A DNA stretch of 64,000 nt from Pseudolactococcus piscium (GTDB taxonomy: Bacteria; Bacillota; Bacilli; Lactobacillales; Streptococcaceae), in contig NZ_JXJW01000005.1 in assembly GCF_002441695.1 (NCBI RefSeq), positions 1-64,000 on the forward strand, given 5' to 3'. The notes under the pieces were generated by a model. It was not told the origin of the DNA and made no database searches. It saw only the letters and a list, made by a program, of their open reading frames with translations. Every line of letters begins with the position of its first letter. The stretch's first letter is position 1. A program made the translations under genes and the position numbers. Below are positions 36,039 to 44,574 of the stretch, one piece after another.

Positions 36039-38285
36039 TTATTTTTTGAAGAACTTGGACTTAGCAGCATCAACTGTGACGCTCTCTAACTCATCGCCAT
36101 TTGATAAATGCCCGATAGAACCATTCATGTGTTTGACACGAGACGTGATTTCTTTGTGACGGCCATTTACCATTGGACGAGCTTGTGGATTCCCTAGGTA
36201 GCCACACGTCCGTTTGACAACATCGACTGTCTTAGGGTCTGTGTTGCCGCAGTTTGGACATTGGAAGCCACGTTCTGTCGCCTTGAAGTCGCCTTCAAAG
36301 TGACATGCATAACAGTGGTCGATCGGTGTGTTTGTCCCCAAATAACCAACTAAATCGTAGGCATAATCCCATACAGCTTCTAGTGCTTTGGGATTTTGTT
36401 GGAGCATGGGATATTCACAGTAGTGAATGAAGCCACCACTGGCGTAGACTGGATAATCTTTTTCAAAAGCAAGTTTTTCAAATGGAGTCGGATTTTTACG
36501 GACATCATAGTGGAAGGAATTTGTATAGTATTCCTTATCTGTAATATCTTTGACCTGACCAAATTTTTCTGTATCTAGCTGGCAGAAACGGTCGGTTAAG
36601 CTTTCAGAAGGTGTCGAGTAGATTGAAAAATGGTAATCAAATTCGGCAGACCAGATATCTGCAGCTTTTTTCATTTCACGTAAGATATCCAGTGTGAAGG
36701 CTTTCGCCTCAGGATTTGACTCCCACTCTCCTCCGTAAAATGCTGTCGCGACTTCGTATAAGCCAATATAGCCTGCAGAAACTGTTGCACGTCTATTTTT
36801 GAACAACTCATCTACTGAATCTGTTCTGCTGAGGCGTTTACCAAAGGCACCATTTTCATATAAAATCGGGGCATTAGCTGGCGTTGCCTCTTTAACCCGT
36901 TCAACTCTGTAAACTAGGGCGTCCTTTATAACCTTCATGCGATCAGAAAAAATCTGCCAGAATCGTGCCTTATCCCCTTTAGCTTCCAGTGCGATGCGGG
37001 GAAGGTTAAGTGTCACAACACCTAGGTTCATCCGACCATCTACAACATCCTGACCGGCTTCATCCTGCCAGCCTTGTAAGAAACTACGACAGCCCATCGG
37101 TGCTTTGAAAGAGCCAGTCAGTTCAACGATTTTATCATAGCTGACGATATCTGGATACATCCGTTTCGTTGCACATTCTGCAGCTAGTACTTTAATCGCA
37201 TAATTAGGATCTGCTTTATCTAGATTTAACCCACGCTTGATGGTGAACACCAGTTTAGGGAAGATTGCAGTCCGGCCTTCTTTACCTAGTCCTTTGATCC
37301 GATTTTGAAGAATTGCCTTTTGAATTTCACAGGCATACCAATCTTCTCCTAGTCCAAAACCAAAAGTGGTAAAGGGTGTTTGTCCATTTGACGTAAAGAG
37401 CGTATTGATCTCGTACTCCAAACTTTGCATGGCATCATAGATATCTTTCTTGGTTTTAGCACGCGCATAGGCTTCATGTTTGTCAGGGTCTACCCATTCC
37501 TTTGCATCAGCCATATGCTTGGCAAAATTTAAGGCTGCATAGGGTGCCAATACTTCATCTATCCGGTTGACCGATGTCCCACCATACTGACTAGAGGCAA
37601 CATTTGCGATAATTTGTGAAATTTGTGCGGCTGCTGTCTGGATAGATTTGGGACTGTCGATGATCGCATTCCCCAGTTTAAAGCCATCTCGAAGCATGCC
37701 TTTGACATCAACCAAACAACAGTTTGTCATCGGAGCATAAGGTTGATAATCCAAGTCATGAAAATGAATATCCCCTTTTTGATGGGCATTGGCGACATGT
37801 GATGGGAGCATTTTTAGGCCAATTGACTTGCCAACGATCCCCGCTGTTAAGTCACGTTGTGTATTAAAGACATCACTGTCTTTATTTGCATTTTCATTGA
37901 CAACTGACTGATCTTTATTAATCAATTTATCGATCGTAAAGTTAATATCTGTTGCTTGCGCGCGCGCAAAATCACGTCTTGTCCGATAATTAATATAGAC
38001 TTCAGCTAGTTGATATTCATTAGCATCTAGCAAGACATGTTCCACAATATTTTGGATTTCATAAATTTGTACATTTTTGTTAAATCGATCAAAAATCGTC
38101 GCAACGATTTTTTCTGTCAAATGTGCTAGTTTGACATCTTGAACTGGTGAGATATGTGATAATTCATCAGACGCTTTTCTTAACGCCTCATAAATTTTTT
38201 CTGGTTCAAAACTTAAATGACGACCATCGCGTTTGACCACATCTATCGTGCTAGCAACTGTCTGCGTTTTTTCCTCAACCATCAT
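36039..38285 (-). CDS. nrdD: Anaerobic ribonucleoside-triphosphate reductase
   Basis: A 748-residue class III glycyl-radical enzyme making dNTPs without oxygen. An N-terminal ATP cone (VVKRDGRHLSFEPEKIYEAL, about 10-100) gives allosteric control. The catalytic barrel follows, with NCCLVDVKGML. The C-terminal zinc site CYACHFEGDF / QCPNCGNTDP precedes the glycyl-radical loop RTCGYLGNPQARP. The start is the first of two ATGs; the ribosome site is weak (TAGGTAAATGAG). Unusually, the activase gene nrdG does not follow: a terminator lies 6 bp after the stop. Two NrdR boxes lie upstream. Confidence 0.97.
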   Translation of the reverse strand: MMVEEKTQTVASTIDVVKRDGRHLSFEPEKIYEALRKASDELSHISPVQDVKLAHLTEKIVATIFDRFNKNVQIYEIQNIVEHVLLDANEYQLAEVYINYRTRRDFARAQATDINFTIDKLINKDQSVVNENANKDSDVFNTQRDLTAGIVGKSIGLKMLPSHVANAHQKGDIHFHDLDYQPYAPMTNCCLVDVKGMLRDGFKLGNAIIDSPKSIQTAAAQISQIIANVASSQYGGTSVNRIDEVLAPYAALNFAKHMADAKEWVDPDKHEAYARAKTKKDIYDAMQSLEYEINTLFTSNGQTPFTTFGFGLGEDWYACEIQKAILQNRIKGLGKEGRTAIFPKLVFTIKRGLNLDKADPNYAIKVLAAECATKRMYPDIVSYDKIVELTGSFKAPMGCRSFLQGWQDEAGQDVVDGRMNLGVVTLNLPRIALEAKGDKARFWQIFSDRMKVIKDALVYRVERVKEATPANAPILYENGAFGKRLSRTDSVDELFKNRRATVSAGYIGLYEVATAFYGGEWESNPEAKAFTLDILREMKKAADIWSAEFDYHFSIYSTPSESLTDRFCQLDTEKFGQVKDITDKEYYTNSFHYDVRKNPTPFEKLAFEKDYPVYASGGFIHYCEYPMLQQNPKALEAVWDYAYDLVGYLGTNTPIDHCYACHFEGDFKATERGFQCPNCGNTDPKTVDVVKRTCGYLGNPQARPMVNGRHKEITSRVKHMNGSIGHLSNGDELESVTVDAAKSKFFKK

Positions 38286-38356
38286 CTCATTTACCTAATT
38301 TCTAAAAAATTCTTTAGTTTTATTCTACCACTGATTCAATGACTTGTAAAGAGACA

Positions 38357-38372
38357 ACACAATATATAGTGT
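38357..38372. promoter_or_regulatory. NrdR box 1
   Basis: ACACAATATATAGTGT, a perfect palindrome-type match to the acaCwAtATaTwGtgt consensus, 72 bp above the nrdD start. Confidence 0.88.
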
Positions 38373-38380
38373 TTTTATAC

Positions 38381-38440
38381 AAAACAAAACAACTTAACAC
38401 ACCATATATGGATTGTCAAGTTGTTTTGTATTTTTTGTGA
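38381..38440. terminator. Terminator between the GntR-ABC operon and nrdD
   Basis: Stem ACAAAACAACTTAAC / GTCAAGTTGTTTTGT (one mismatch) around a loop that holds NrdR box 2. T-rich tails on both strands. It should stop transcripts of the GntR-ABC operon. Confidence 0.7.
38399..38414. promoter_or_regulatory. NrdR box 2
   Basis: ACACCATATATGGATT, a weaker match. Its centre is 42 bp from that of box 1, four helical turns, as expected for paired NrdR sites. It lies in the loop of the hairpin at 38383-38430. Confidence 0.7.
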
Positions 38441-38576
38441 TGTTTTAAACATATTCGTTTGCTACATCTCTTGATGCTAATTGTAAAGCCGTTATTAACG
38501 CTAAGCGACTTGTCTTTCCTGATATAATTCTCATGCTAAAAGGCCATTGGCATTTTTACAAGCTTAACTTTCAAAC

Positions 38577-39305
38577 TCAAGAAATACGTCTGAGTTCTCG
38601 ACGGTGGTTCATTAAGTAAATAATGATGATGTTAATCACAGTCAATACAAGGATCGTCATTAAGAGTGGTGTAGCATTTAATCCTTTATCTGATATACCA
38701 ATCAAGTGACCAAGTGCAGTCGCAACTTCTTGTCTAGCAGCATGGCTTAATGAAGTGAAAATCGTCCCAAAGAGAAAGGGTAGCAGGATCACACCAGCAC
38801 CAATAATTAGCCGAACAACTGTTGAAAATCGATCAAAGAATAGACCACAAAGTGCGCCTAGTGTCGTTGCAAAAAAGATAAAGGAAAGTAGAAATCCGTA
38901 ATATAAGAGGGGGTGTTTGGGATTATATTGATCAATCAGGAGAAACATATAGTGAAAATTTGCTAAAGCGATTGATTTAAATACTTGATAAAATAACAAC
39001 ATGGTAAGCGCAATGATATTACTAATCACAAAATTTGTCAGGATATTCGTCAACAAGATATGCAAGCGATTCATACCATTTTGAATAAAAAATTTAAAGT
39101 CTGTTTGTATCCCAATGAGTGCAACGACGAAGGCAAAAATAATAGCCGGGAACATGAGATCTGATTGGGAAGACAAGGTACCGCCAGCAACGAAAATCGC
39201 CATAGCTGGAAAGATAAGCGTAAAGAGTACAAAGTAGAGATAGAAAATACCCAATGATTTTAATTGATAGATGAACCGATAGGTCATGGCTGTTTTAAGT
39301 TTCAT
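38577..39305 (-). CDS. ABC transporter permease (GntR-ABC operon)
   Basis: A 242-residue protein with about six membrane helices (residues 15-40, 45-65, 85-105, 130-155, 165-185 and 210-230), resembling ABC-2-type permeases that pair with YtrB-like ATPases. Its ATG overlaps the last base of the ATPase stop. Substrate unknown; such GntR-regulated systems often respond to cell-wall antibiotics or peptides (family knowledge, not shown here). Confidence 0.78.
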   Translation of the reverse strand: MKLKTAMTYRFIYQLKSLGIFYLYFVLFTLIFPAMAIFVAGGTLSSQSDLMFPAIIFAFVVALIGIQTDFKFFIQNGMNRLHILLTNILTNFVISNIIALTMLLFYQVFKSIALANFHYMFLLIDQYNPKHPLLYYGFLLSFIFFATTLGALCGLFFDRFSTVVRLIIGAGVILLPFLFGTIFTSLSHAARQEVATALGHLIGISDKGLNATPLLMTILVLTVINIIIIYLMNHRRELRRIS

Positions 39306-40162
39306 TATGCTTCTCCCTCTCTTTGTGTCACTTGCACGAAATAAGCTTGTAAATTCAGTGGCGATACACTGATGCCTTCCGGAACAACTTGTGCTTGATA
39401 GTCACGTACATAATAACTAACCAAACCGCCCAAACCATCCTTACCAATCACGTCCATCCCTTCAGTAAATGATGCGACCAAGGCTTGTGATCCTGAAATT
39501 GTCGCGCCAGACTGCTTAATGGCTTCACCAGATTTTTGCTCGATGACTTGACCATTATCGACAATAATAAATTCTTCGATAATATTTGCAATCTCTTCGA
39601 TCAAATGTGTCGAAATCACGATTGTTCTGGGTCTATCGCTATAAGTCTGAATTAAAGTCCGGTAAAATAAATCACGATGGCTGGCATCCAGTCCTAAGAT
39701 TGGTTCATCTAAGAAAATGTAGTCAGCTGGTACCGAAAGTGCGACGATTAATTTCAAAATACTTCTGTAACCTGTTGATAACTTTTTGAAAGCTAATTTA
39801 GGATTGAGATTGAAGGCCTGCGTTAAGTGATTGGCTAGTTCCCAGTCAAATCCACCGTAGAAGGCTTCCGTTAATTTGAAGATTTTATTCACCTTCATTG
39901 CTTTTGGATAGAGATTATCCTCACTCATTAGAAATAGACGATTTTGTAGGACTTCATTACCAATTAAACGTTGTGAATCCAGCATCACCTTACCTGAATC
40001 AGCAAAAATTCGGGCACTAATAATGTTTAGTAAGGTACTCTTACCCGCACCATTTCGACCAAGTAAACCGTAAATCGTATCCTCTTTAAAGTCAATACTC
40101 ACATCTGTTAAAACGGCCTGTTTGCGATACGATTTTTGGATGTTTGCTACTGTTAGACTCAT
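39305..40162 (-). CDS. ABC transporter ATP-binding protein (YtrB-like)
   Basis: A 285-residue ABC ATPase. Walker A GLLGRNGAGKSTLLN, Q-loop region LFLMSEDNLYPKAMKV, a degenerate signature KLSTGYRSILKLIVAL (LSGGQ replaced by LSTGY), Walker B YIFLDEPILGLDA and switch His in VISTHLIEE. The LSTGY variant is seen in YtrB-type exporters. It overlaps the GntR gene by 4 bp, so regulator, ATPase and permease are one operon. Confidence 0.9.
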   Translation of the reverse strand: MSLTVANIQKSYRKQAVLTDVSIDFKEDTIYGLLGRNGAGKSTLLNIISARIFADSGKVMLDSQRLIGNEVLQNRLFLMSEDNLYPKAMKVNKIFKLTEAFYGGFDWELANHLTQAFNLNPKLAFKKLSTGYRSILKLIVALSVPADYIFLDEPILGLDASHRDLFYRTLIQTYSDRPRTIVISTHLIEEIANIIEEFIIVDNGQVIEQKSGEAIKQSGATISGSQALVASFTEGMDVIGKDGLGGLVSYYVRDYQAQVVPEGISVSPLNLQAYFVQVTQREGEA

Positions 40163-40527
40163 GCTTGATACCCACTTTCTATTTGCTCGATTAACTCAGC
40201 TAGAGAAATATCTAGCCGCTTGGCTTCCAGCACCAGTTGACTAATTTCTTGAGTAAAGAAATACGTTCTTTTTTCTTCCTGAATGATTTGTTTAGCACCT
40301 TGTTTCACAAATACACCTATCCCTCTTTTTTTCTCAATAATCTGCTTATCTACTAATAGGTTCATGCCCTTCAAGACAGTCGCCGGATTAATTTGAAACT
40401 GCTTAGAAATTTCAGTCGTTGATGGAATCTGACTTAACTCTGGAAACGCACCACTTAAGATAGCAGCCTCTATCTGTTCGGCCACCTGCTCAAATAAGGG
40501 CAGATGATTGGACTCATCAAAATTCAT
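40159..40527 (-). CDS. GntR-family regulator, YtrA type
   Basis: A 122-residue short GntR regulator. The winged helix occupies residues 5-75: LPLFEQVAEQIEAAIL, QIPSTTEISKQFQINPATVLKGM and IIEKKRGIGVFV. Only a short dimerisation tail follows, the YtrA pattern. First gene of the operon with the ABC genes; the ribosome site is AGGAGG. A palindromic operator overlaps its own -10 element, so autorepression is likely. Confidence 0.92.
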   Translation of the reverse strand: MNFDESNHLPLFEQVAEQIEAAILSGAFPELSQIPSTTEISKQFQINPATVLKGMNLLVDKQIIEKKRGIGVFVKQGAKQIIQEEKRTYFFTQEISQLVLEAKRLDISLAELIEQIESGYQA

Positions 40528-40568
40528 AATTACCTCCTGTTCACTTATGATTATTTAAGCATATTCAG

Positions 40569-40625
40569 CTTAGTTGGTTAATCACTTGACTAACTAAGTA
40601 TATAACTAAAATGATCTGCTGTCAA
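40569..40625 (-). promoter_or_regulatory. Promoter and palindromic operator of the GntR-ABC operon
   Basis: Minus-strand TTGACA (40625-40620), exactly 17 nt, TATACT (40602-40597). An inverted repeat CTTAGTT / AACTAAG (40569-40598, with inner matching bases) overlaps the -10 and the start site. Confidence 0.85.
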
Positions 40626-40644
40626 CACCTAAGTAAATTTTTTT

Positions 40645-40678
40645 TATAAAAAAACACCCTACTTCCAGCAGGATGTTT
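40645..40678 (-). terminator. Terminator of clpB
   Basis: Eleven-pair stem AAACATCCTGC / GTAGGGTGTTT (two wobbles or mismatches) followed by T7 on the minus strand. Confidence 0.8.
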
Positions 40679-40683
40679 GAATC

Positions 40684-43278
40684 TTATTTTGTATCAAATA
40701 TGAGCATGTCATCCTTCATACCAACAAGAACGAGGGTGTTTGGTGTAACTTGACCACCTACTAATGCTTTTGCCAGTGGTGTTTCCAAATGCTTGGTCAT
40801 GAAGCGTTTGATAGGTCTAGCCCCATACTCAGGCTCATAAGCATTTTTAGCAATCCAGTCAATTGCATCTTGAGTGAGTTCAAGCTTGATATCTTGTTGT
40901 GCCAGACGCTCAGATAACTGATGGACAATCTTATCAATGATTTGTTTGACCACAGCGAGTGTCAGTGGCGTAAAGAGAATCGTATCATCAATCCGATTTA
41001 AAAACTCAGGTTTGAAGTGTTGTCTTAGCTCATCCAGGACAGCTTCTTTGGTCGTATTTTCTAGCACACCGTCATCTGTAATCCCATCTAGCATGGTTCT
41101 TGAGCCGATGTTTGACGTCATAATCAATACTGTGTTTTTAAAGTCAACCACGACACCTTTTGAGTCCGTCAAGCGACCATCATCCAAAACTTGCAGGAGG
41201 ATATTAAAGACATCCGGATGTGCTTTTTCGATTTCATCCAAAAGGACAATCGTATATGGATTCCGACGCACAGCCTCTGTCAACTGTCCGCCTTCATCAT
41301 AGCCAACATAGCCTGGAGGTGCACCAACTAAGCGTGAGATACTGTGTTTTTCCATGTATTCACTCATGTCGATGCGAACCATATGACTTTCCGAGTCAAA
41401 CAATTCTTCGGCCAGACTTTTTGCTAGTTCTGTTTTACCAACACCTGTTGGTCCCAGAAATAGAAAACTGCCAAGTGGTTGATTTGGGTCTTGTAAGCCC
41501 GCACGACTACGGATAATGGCGTCAGCTACTGCATCAACGGCTTCATCTTGTCCGACGACCCGTTGGTGTAGCGTATCAGCTAGATGCAAGAGTTTCTCTT
41601 TTTCACCTTCGACAAGCTTGGTCACAGGAATACCTGTCAAACGACCAATCACTTCCGCTATTTCTTGAGCTGTAACAGACTCCTGCACTAGATGATTGCT
41701 CGTATCTGCAGCTTGAGCTGTTTCTAATGCCAGCACTTCTTTCTCAAGTTTAGGAATCGTCCCATGTCGTAAGATCGCCGCTTGCTCTAAGTTATAGTCA
41801 TTTTCTGCTGTCTCTAGATCAATCCGAGCTTGTTCTAATTCGGCACGCTTAACATGAATCCCTTCAACTGCTTCTTTCTCGGTTTCCCAACGCATCTTCA
41901 GACTATTTGCCTTTTCTCGTGTATTGGCAAGGTCTTCTTGTAGTAAGAGAAGGCGTTTTTTAGAGGCATCATCTGTCTCTTTTTTAAGGGCTTCCTCTTC
42001 AATTTCAAGCTGCATCAGCTTACGCGTGATTTGGTCTAACTCAGTTGGCGATGAATTCATCTCAACACGAATCGTTGCACTGGCCTCATCCACTAGATCG
42101 ATGGCCTTATCCGGTAAGAAACGATCTGTAATATAGCGATTAGATAGGGTTGCCGCTGCAATCAAGGCGTTATCATGAATCTTGACACCATGATGGACCT
42201 CAAACCGGTCCTTTAACCCACGAAGGATTGAAATCGTATCTTCAACCGTCGGTTCTTTAACCAAAACCTTTTGGAAACGCCGTTCCAAGGCCTTATCTTT
42301 TTCAAAATTTTGACGGTATTCATCTAGGGTTGTCGCACCGATGAGATGTAACTCACCTCTTGCCAGCATTGGCTTAAGGAGATTCCCCGCATCCATGGAC
42401 CCTTCTGTTTTACCCGCACCAACGATGGTATGAATCTCATCTATAAAGAGGATGATTTGTCCATCCGACTTTTTGACCTCATTCAAAACAGATTTCAACC
42501 GTTCTTCAAATTCACCACGGAATTTGGCCCCGGCGATCAGGGCACCCATGTCCAAGCTAAAAATCGTTTTATCCTGCAAGTTTGTCGGCACATCTTTCTT
42601 AACGATCCGTTGTGCGAGTCCTTCTATGATGGCTGTTTTACCAACACCCGGTTCACCGATAAGGATTGGATTATTTTTCGTCTTACGTGATAGGATACGG
42701 ACCACATCACGAACCTCTTCATCACGACCGATAACTGGATCCATTTTACCAGTACGGACTTTTGCGACCAAATCCTCACCATATTTTTTTAAGGCATCAT
42801 ACTGCGCTTCCTGATTTTGGCTTGTCACTGAACTACCTCCTCTCATACTTGTTATTTTTTCCTTGACCAGTTTTTCAGTGATCCCTTGTGACTTGAGGTA
42901 CTGAGCTAATGGGTTATGCTGCTGTGCATATAAGCCTAGCAAGACAGTTTCAGTTGAAAGAAACTCGTCCTTGAATCCTGTCGCGATATGTTCTGACTGA
43001 CTAAACAGATGAAACAAGTTTTGACTCAGGTTTTGACCATAAGCGATGTTACTACCTGTTATGACTGATATTTTGTCTAGTTCCTGATCAATAATCGCTT
43101 CAAAAGCAGCTAGATCGAGACCTAATTCCTGATAAAAGTCACGCGAAAATTGGCCTGGTTGAATTAAGACTTTCCAGAGATGGGCGATTTCGATCGATTG
43201 ATGTTGTCGAACCTGAGCTATTTTTTGTGCTTCAGCCAAGGCTTCTTGTAGCGTTGTTGTCATTTTTTCTATTTGCAT
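40684..43278 (-). CDS. clpB: ATP-dependent chaperone ClpB
   Basis: An 864-residue disaggregase that works with DnaK. N domain (1-150); AAA-1 with Walker [14 protein letters not shown] and Walker [11 protein letters not shown]; coiled-coil middle domain (about 400-530), typical of ClpB and absent from ClpC; AAA-2 with [12 protein letters not shown] and [12 protein letters not shown]. The ATG at 43278 is chosen over 43371 because GAGGAGGAA precedes it. A CtsR box overlaps the promoter. No internal ClpP loop (IGF/L) was noted. Confidence 0.96.
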   Translation of the reverse strand: MQIEKMTTTLQEALAEAQKIAQVRQHQSIEIAHLWKVLIQPGQFSRDFYQELGLDLAAFEAIIDQELDKISVITGSNIAYGQNLSQNLFHLFSQSEHIATGFKDEFLSTETVLLGLYAQQHNPLAQYLKSQGITEKLVKEKITSMRGGSSVTSQNQEAQYDALKKYGEDLVAKVRTGKMDPVIGRDEEVRDVVRILSRKTKNNPILIGEPGVGKTAIIEGLAQRIVKKDVPTNLQDKTIFSLDMGALIAGAKFRGEFEERLKSVLNEVKKSDGQIILFIDEIHTIVGAGKTEGSMDAGNLLKPMLARGELHLIGATTLDEYRQNFEKDKALERRFQKVLVKEPTVEDTISILRGLKDRFEVHHGVKIHDNALIAAATLSNRYITDRFLPDKAIDLVDEASATIRVEMNSSPTELDQITRKLMQLEIEEEALKKETDDASKKRLLLLQEDLANTREKANSLKMRWETEKEAVEGIHVKRAELEQARIDLETAENDYNLEQAAILRHGTIPKLEKEVLALETAQAADTSNHLVQESVTAQEIAEVIGRLTGIPVTKLVEGEKEKLLHLADTLHQRVVGQDEAVDAVADAIIRSRAGLQDPNQPLGSFLFLGPTGVGKTELAKSLAEELFDSESHMVRIDMSEYMEKHSISRLVGAPPGYVGYDEGGQLTEAVRRNPYTIVLLDEIEKAHPDVFNILLQVLDDGRLTDSKGVVVDFKNTVLIMTSNIGSRTMLDGITDDGVLENTTKEAVLDELRQHFKPEFLNRIDDTILFTPLTLAVVKQIIDKIVHQLSERLAQQDIKLELTQDAIDWIAKNAYEPEYGARPIKRFMTKHLETPLAKALVGGQVTPNTLVLVGMKDDMLIFDTK

Positions 43279-43342
43279 GTTTGATTCCTCCTCATAAGAA
43301 GATAATTGTCTTATTTCTAGAGATTTTTTATCTCTAAAGCCT

Positions 43343-43373
43343 ATTATACAGCTTTGGTCAGTAAAGGTCAAAC
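43343..43373 (-). promoter_or_regulatory. CtsR operator and promoter of clpB
   Basis: Minus-strand TTGACC (43371-43366), 17-nt spacer, TATAAT (43348-43343). On the plus strand GGTCAGTAAAGGTCAAA (43356-43372) is the heptad pair bound by CtsR. The operator covers the -35 element. Confidence 0.88.
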
Positions 43374-43422
43374 AAATTACCTTGATCGTGTCAAAATGAC
43401 ATTCAGATAGCCCATACTAGTC

Positions 43423-43449
43423 AAAAAATCGCCTCCTGGGCGATTTTTT
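43423..43449 (-). terminator. Terminator of the anti-sigma-like gene
   Basis: Perfect 11-bp stem AAAAAATCGCC / GGCGATTTTTT with a 5-nt loop. Confidence 0.88.
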
Positions 43450-43453
43450 AGAC

Positions 43454-44449
43454 TTATTTTGTTGGCGCTATATAAGGTAAAATTTCAGCATCAAGACCAA
43501 CGTTTGTCGCATAAATATAGGCTTGACTATCTAACTGTGCTAGATTCTCTGTTCGACCACTGACGATAATACCAGAAAATTTCGCCTGCTTTAAAGTCGG
43601 ATAAGTCTTAATCTGTCGTAGCGCATCTTGATAGATATCAATACCGCTACTGTTGAATTTTCGTGTAGCCGCTGCTGCTTGTACAGCAGCAACAAAATCT
43701 GGATAGTTATGTCTGGTCCAGTCAGTCGCTCGACTCGATTTTCCTAGGGTATCGGTTAATTGACCCATTTCATTTGCATTGATACCAATCACTTTACCTA
43801 TCGTGTCGGTCACAGATAATTTGTCGCTTGCCATCCCCAGCCAATACCAATTAATCAGTAAATTATCCGGAATCTTAGCCTGTATCTCCGCATAGGTCAT
43901 CGGTTCCTTGAAAGAGATGGCAACCTCTGCCACGTGCTTTTGTAAGTCTGTTAAGGTCTGGGACTCATGTGTTGTATCAGCTTCAGTTGCTTTTTTGATT
44001 GCCTCATGTTTTGGGTTGAAAAATAGCGGGAGCTTCTCCCCATTTTCCCGGTTAAAGGCCCCAATTGTTTTTGTCTTTGAAATCGGTACAGTGATTGGCA
44101 GCTGCGTCCCACCACCATAGCCGACACTGAATAGGCTAAAATTAATTTCTAGAGGGGCTGTCTTAACCAGATAGCCATCTATATTTTTAAAGCGGTCGCT
44201 TTTTAGTCGCCTGTTGAAAAGGCCTGACTCCGCCAAATAATGAGAAGTTGACGTCACATTAGGTGATTCAATCATATCCGTAATCATTGCTACCTTTTGT
44301 GCAGCACGATATTGACTTACCATCCGTTGCTTTACCGCCGTAACCCCTACACCTAATATCAGGACCACAGCGACTAACAAAATGCCACTTGTAACCAGTC
44401 GCTGCTTTCGCTTTTCTCTTTTGATAACATGATCAAAGTCTACCGTCAT
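43454..44449 (-). CDS. Membrane protein resembling sigma-factor regulators (anti-sigma type)
   Basis: A 331-residue protein: short basic cytoplasmic head (1-20), one membrane helix (about 19-40), then an extracellular part. The layout and segments such as VGYGGGTQLPI and NLLINWYWLGMAS recall the N- and C-terminal domains of sigma factor regulators like YhdL (Sigma_reg). No ECF sigma gene stands next to it, which is unusual. AAGGGAG lies 8 nt before the ATG. The family call is from pattern memory only; it could be an unrelated single-pass surface protein. Confidence 0.55.
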   Translation of the reverse strand: MTVDFDHVIKREKRKQRLVTSGILLVAVVLILGVGVTAVKQRMVSQYRAAQKVAMITDMIESPNVTSTSHYLAESGLFNRRLKSDRFKNIDGYLVKTAPLEINFSLFSVGYGGGTQLPITVPISKTKTIGAFNRENGEKLPLFFNPKHEAIKKATEADTTHESQTLTDLQKHVAEVAISFKEPMTYAEIQAKIPDNLLINWYWLGMASDKLSVTDTIGKVIGINANEMGQLTDTLGKSSRATDWTRHNYPDFVAAVQAAAATRKFNSSGIDIYQDALRQIKTYPTLKQAKFSGIIVSGRTENLAQLDSQAYIYATNVGLDAEILPYIAPTK

Positions 44450-44525
44450 ACCTTACACTCCCTTTCTCTTCTGCCACTTATCATCGGGACTTCTTTAATA
44501 AAATAAGGCTTCTTGCCAATAAAAT

Positions 44526-44558
44526 GGCGAAAAATCCTCGTCAATCTGACAAAGGATT
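44526..44558 (-). terminator. Terminator of the P-type ATPase gene
   Basis: Stem AATCCT / AGGATT with a 14-nt loop and TTTTT on the minus strand. Confidence 0.7.
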
Positions 44559-44574
44559 CTCCATTAAAGCTGGT

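Noticed and set aside
38445-38534. Minus-strand frame of 29 codons (MRIISGKTSRLALITALQLA...) between the ABC operon and nrdD
   Set aside because: No Shine-Dalgarno sequence, no recognisable family; it lies in the 3' region of the ABC operon. It could be a gene remnant but cannot be supported.
43454-44449. Anti-sigma factor paired with a local sigma gene
   Set aside because: No ECF sigma frame was found on either strand next to it, so only a resemblance is reported.
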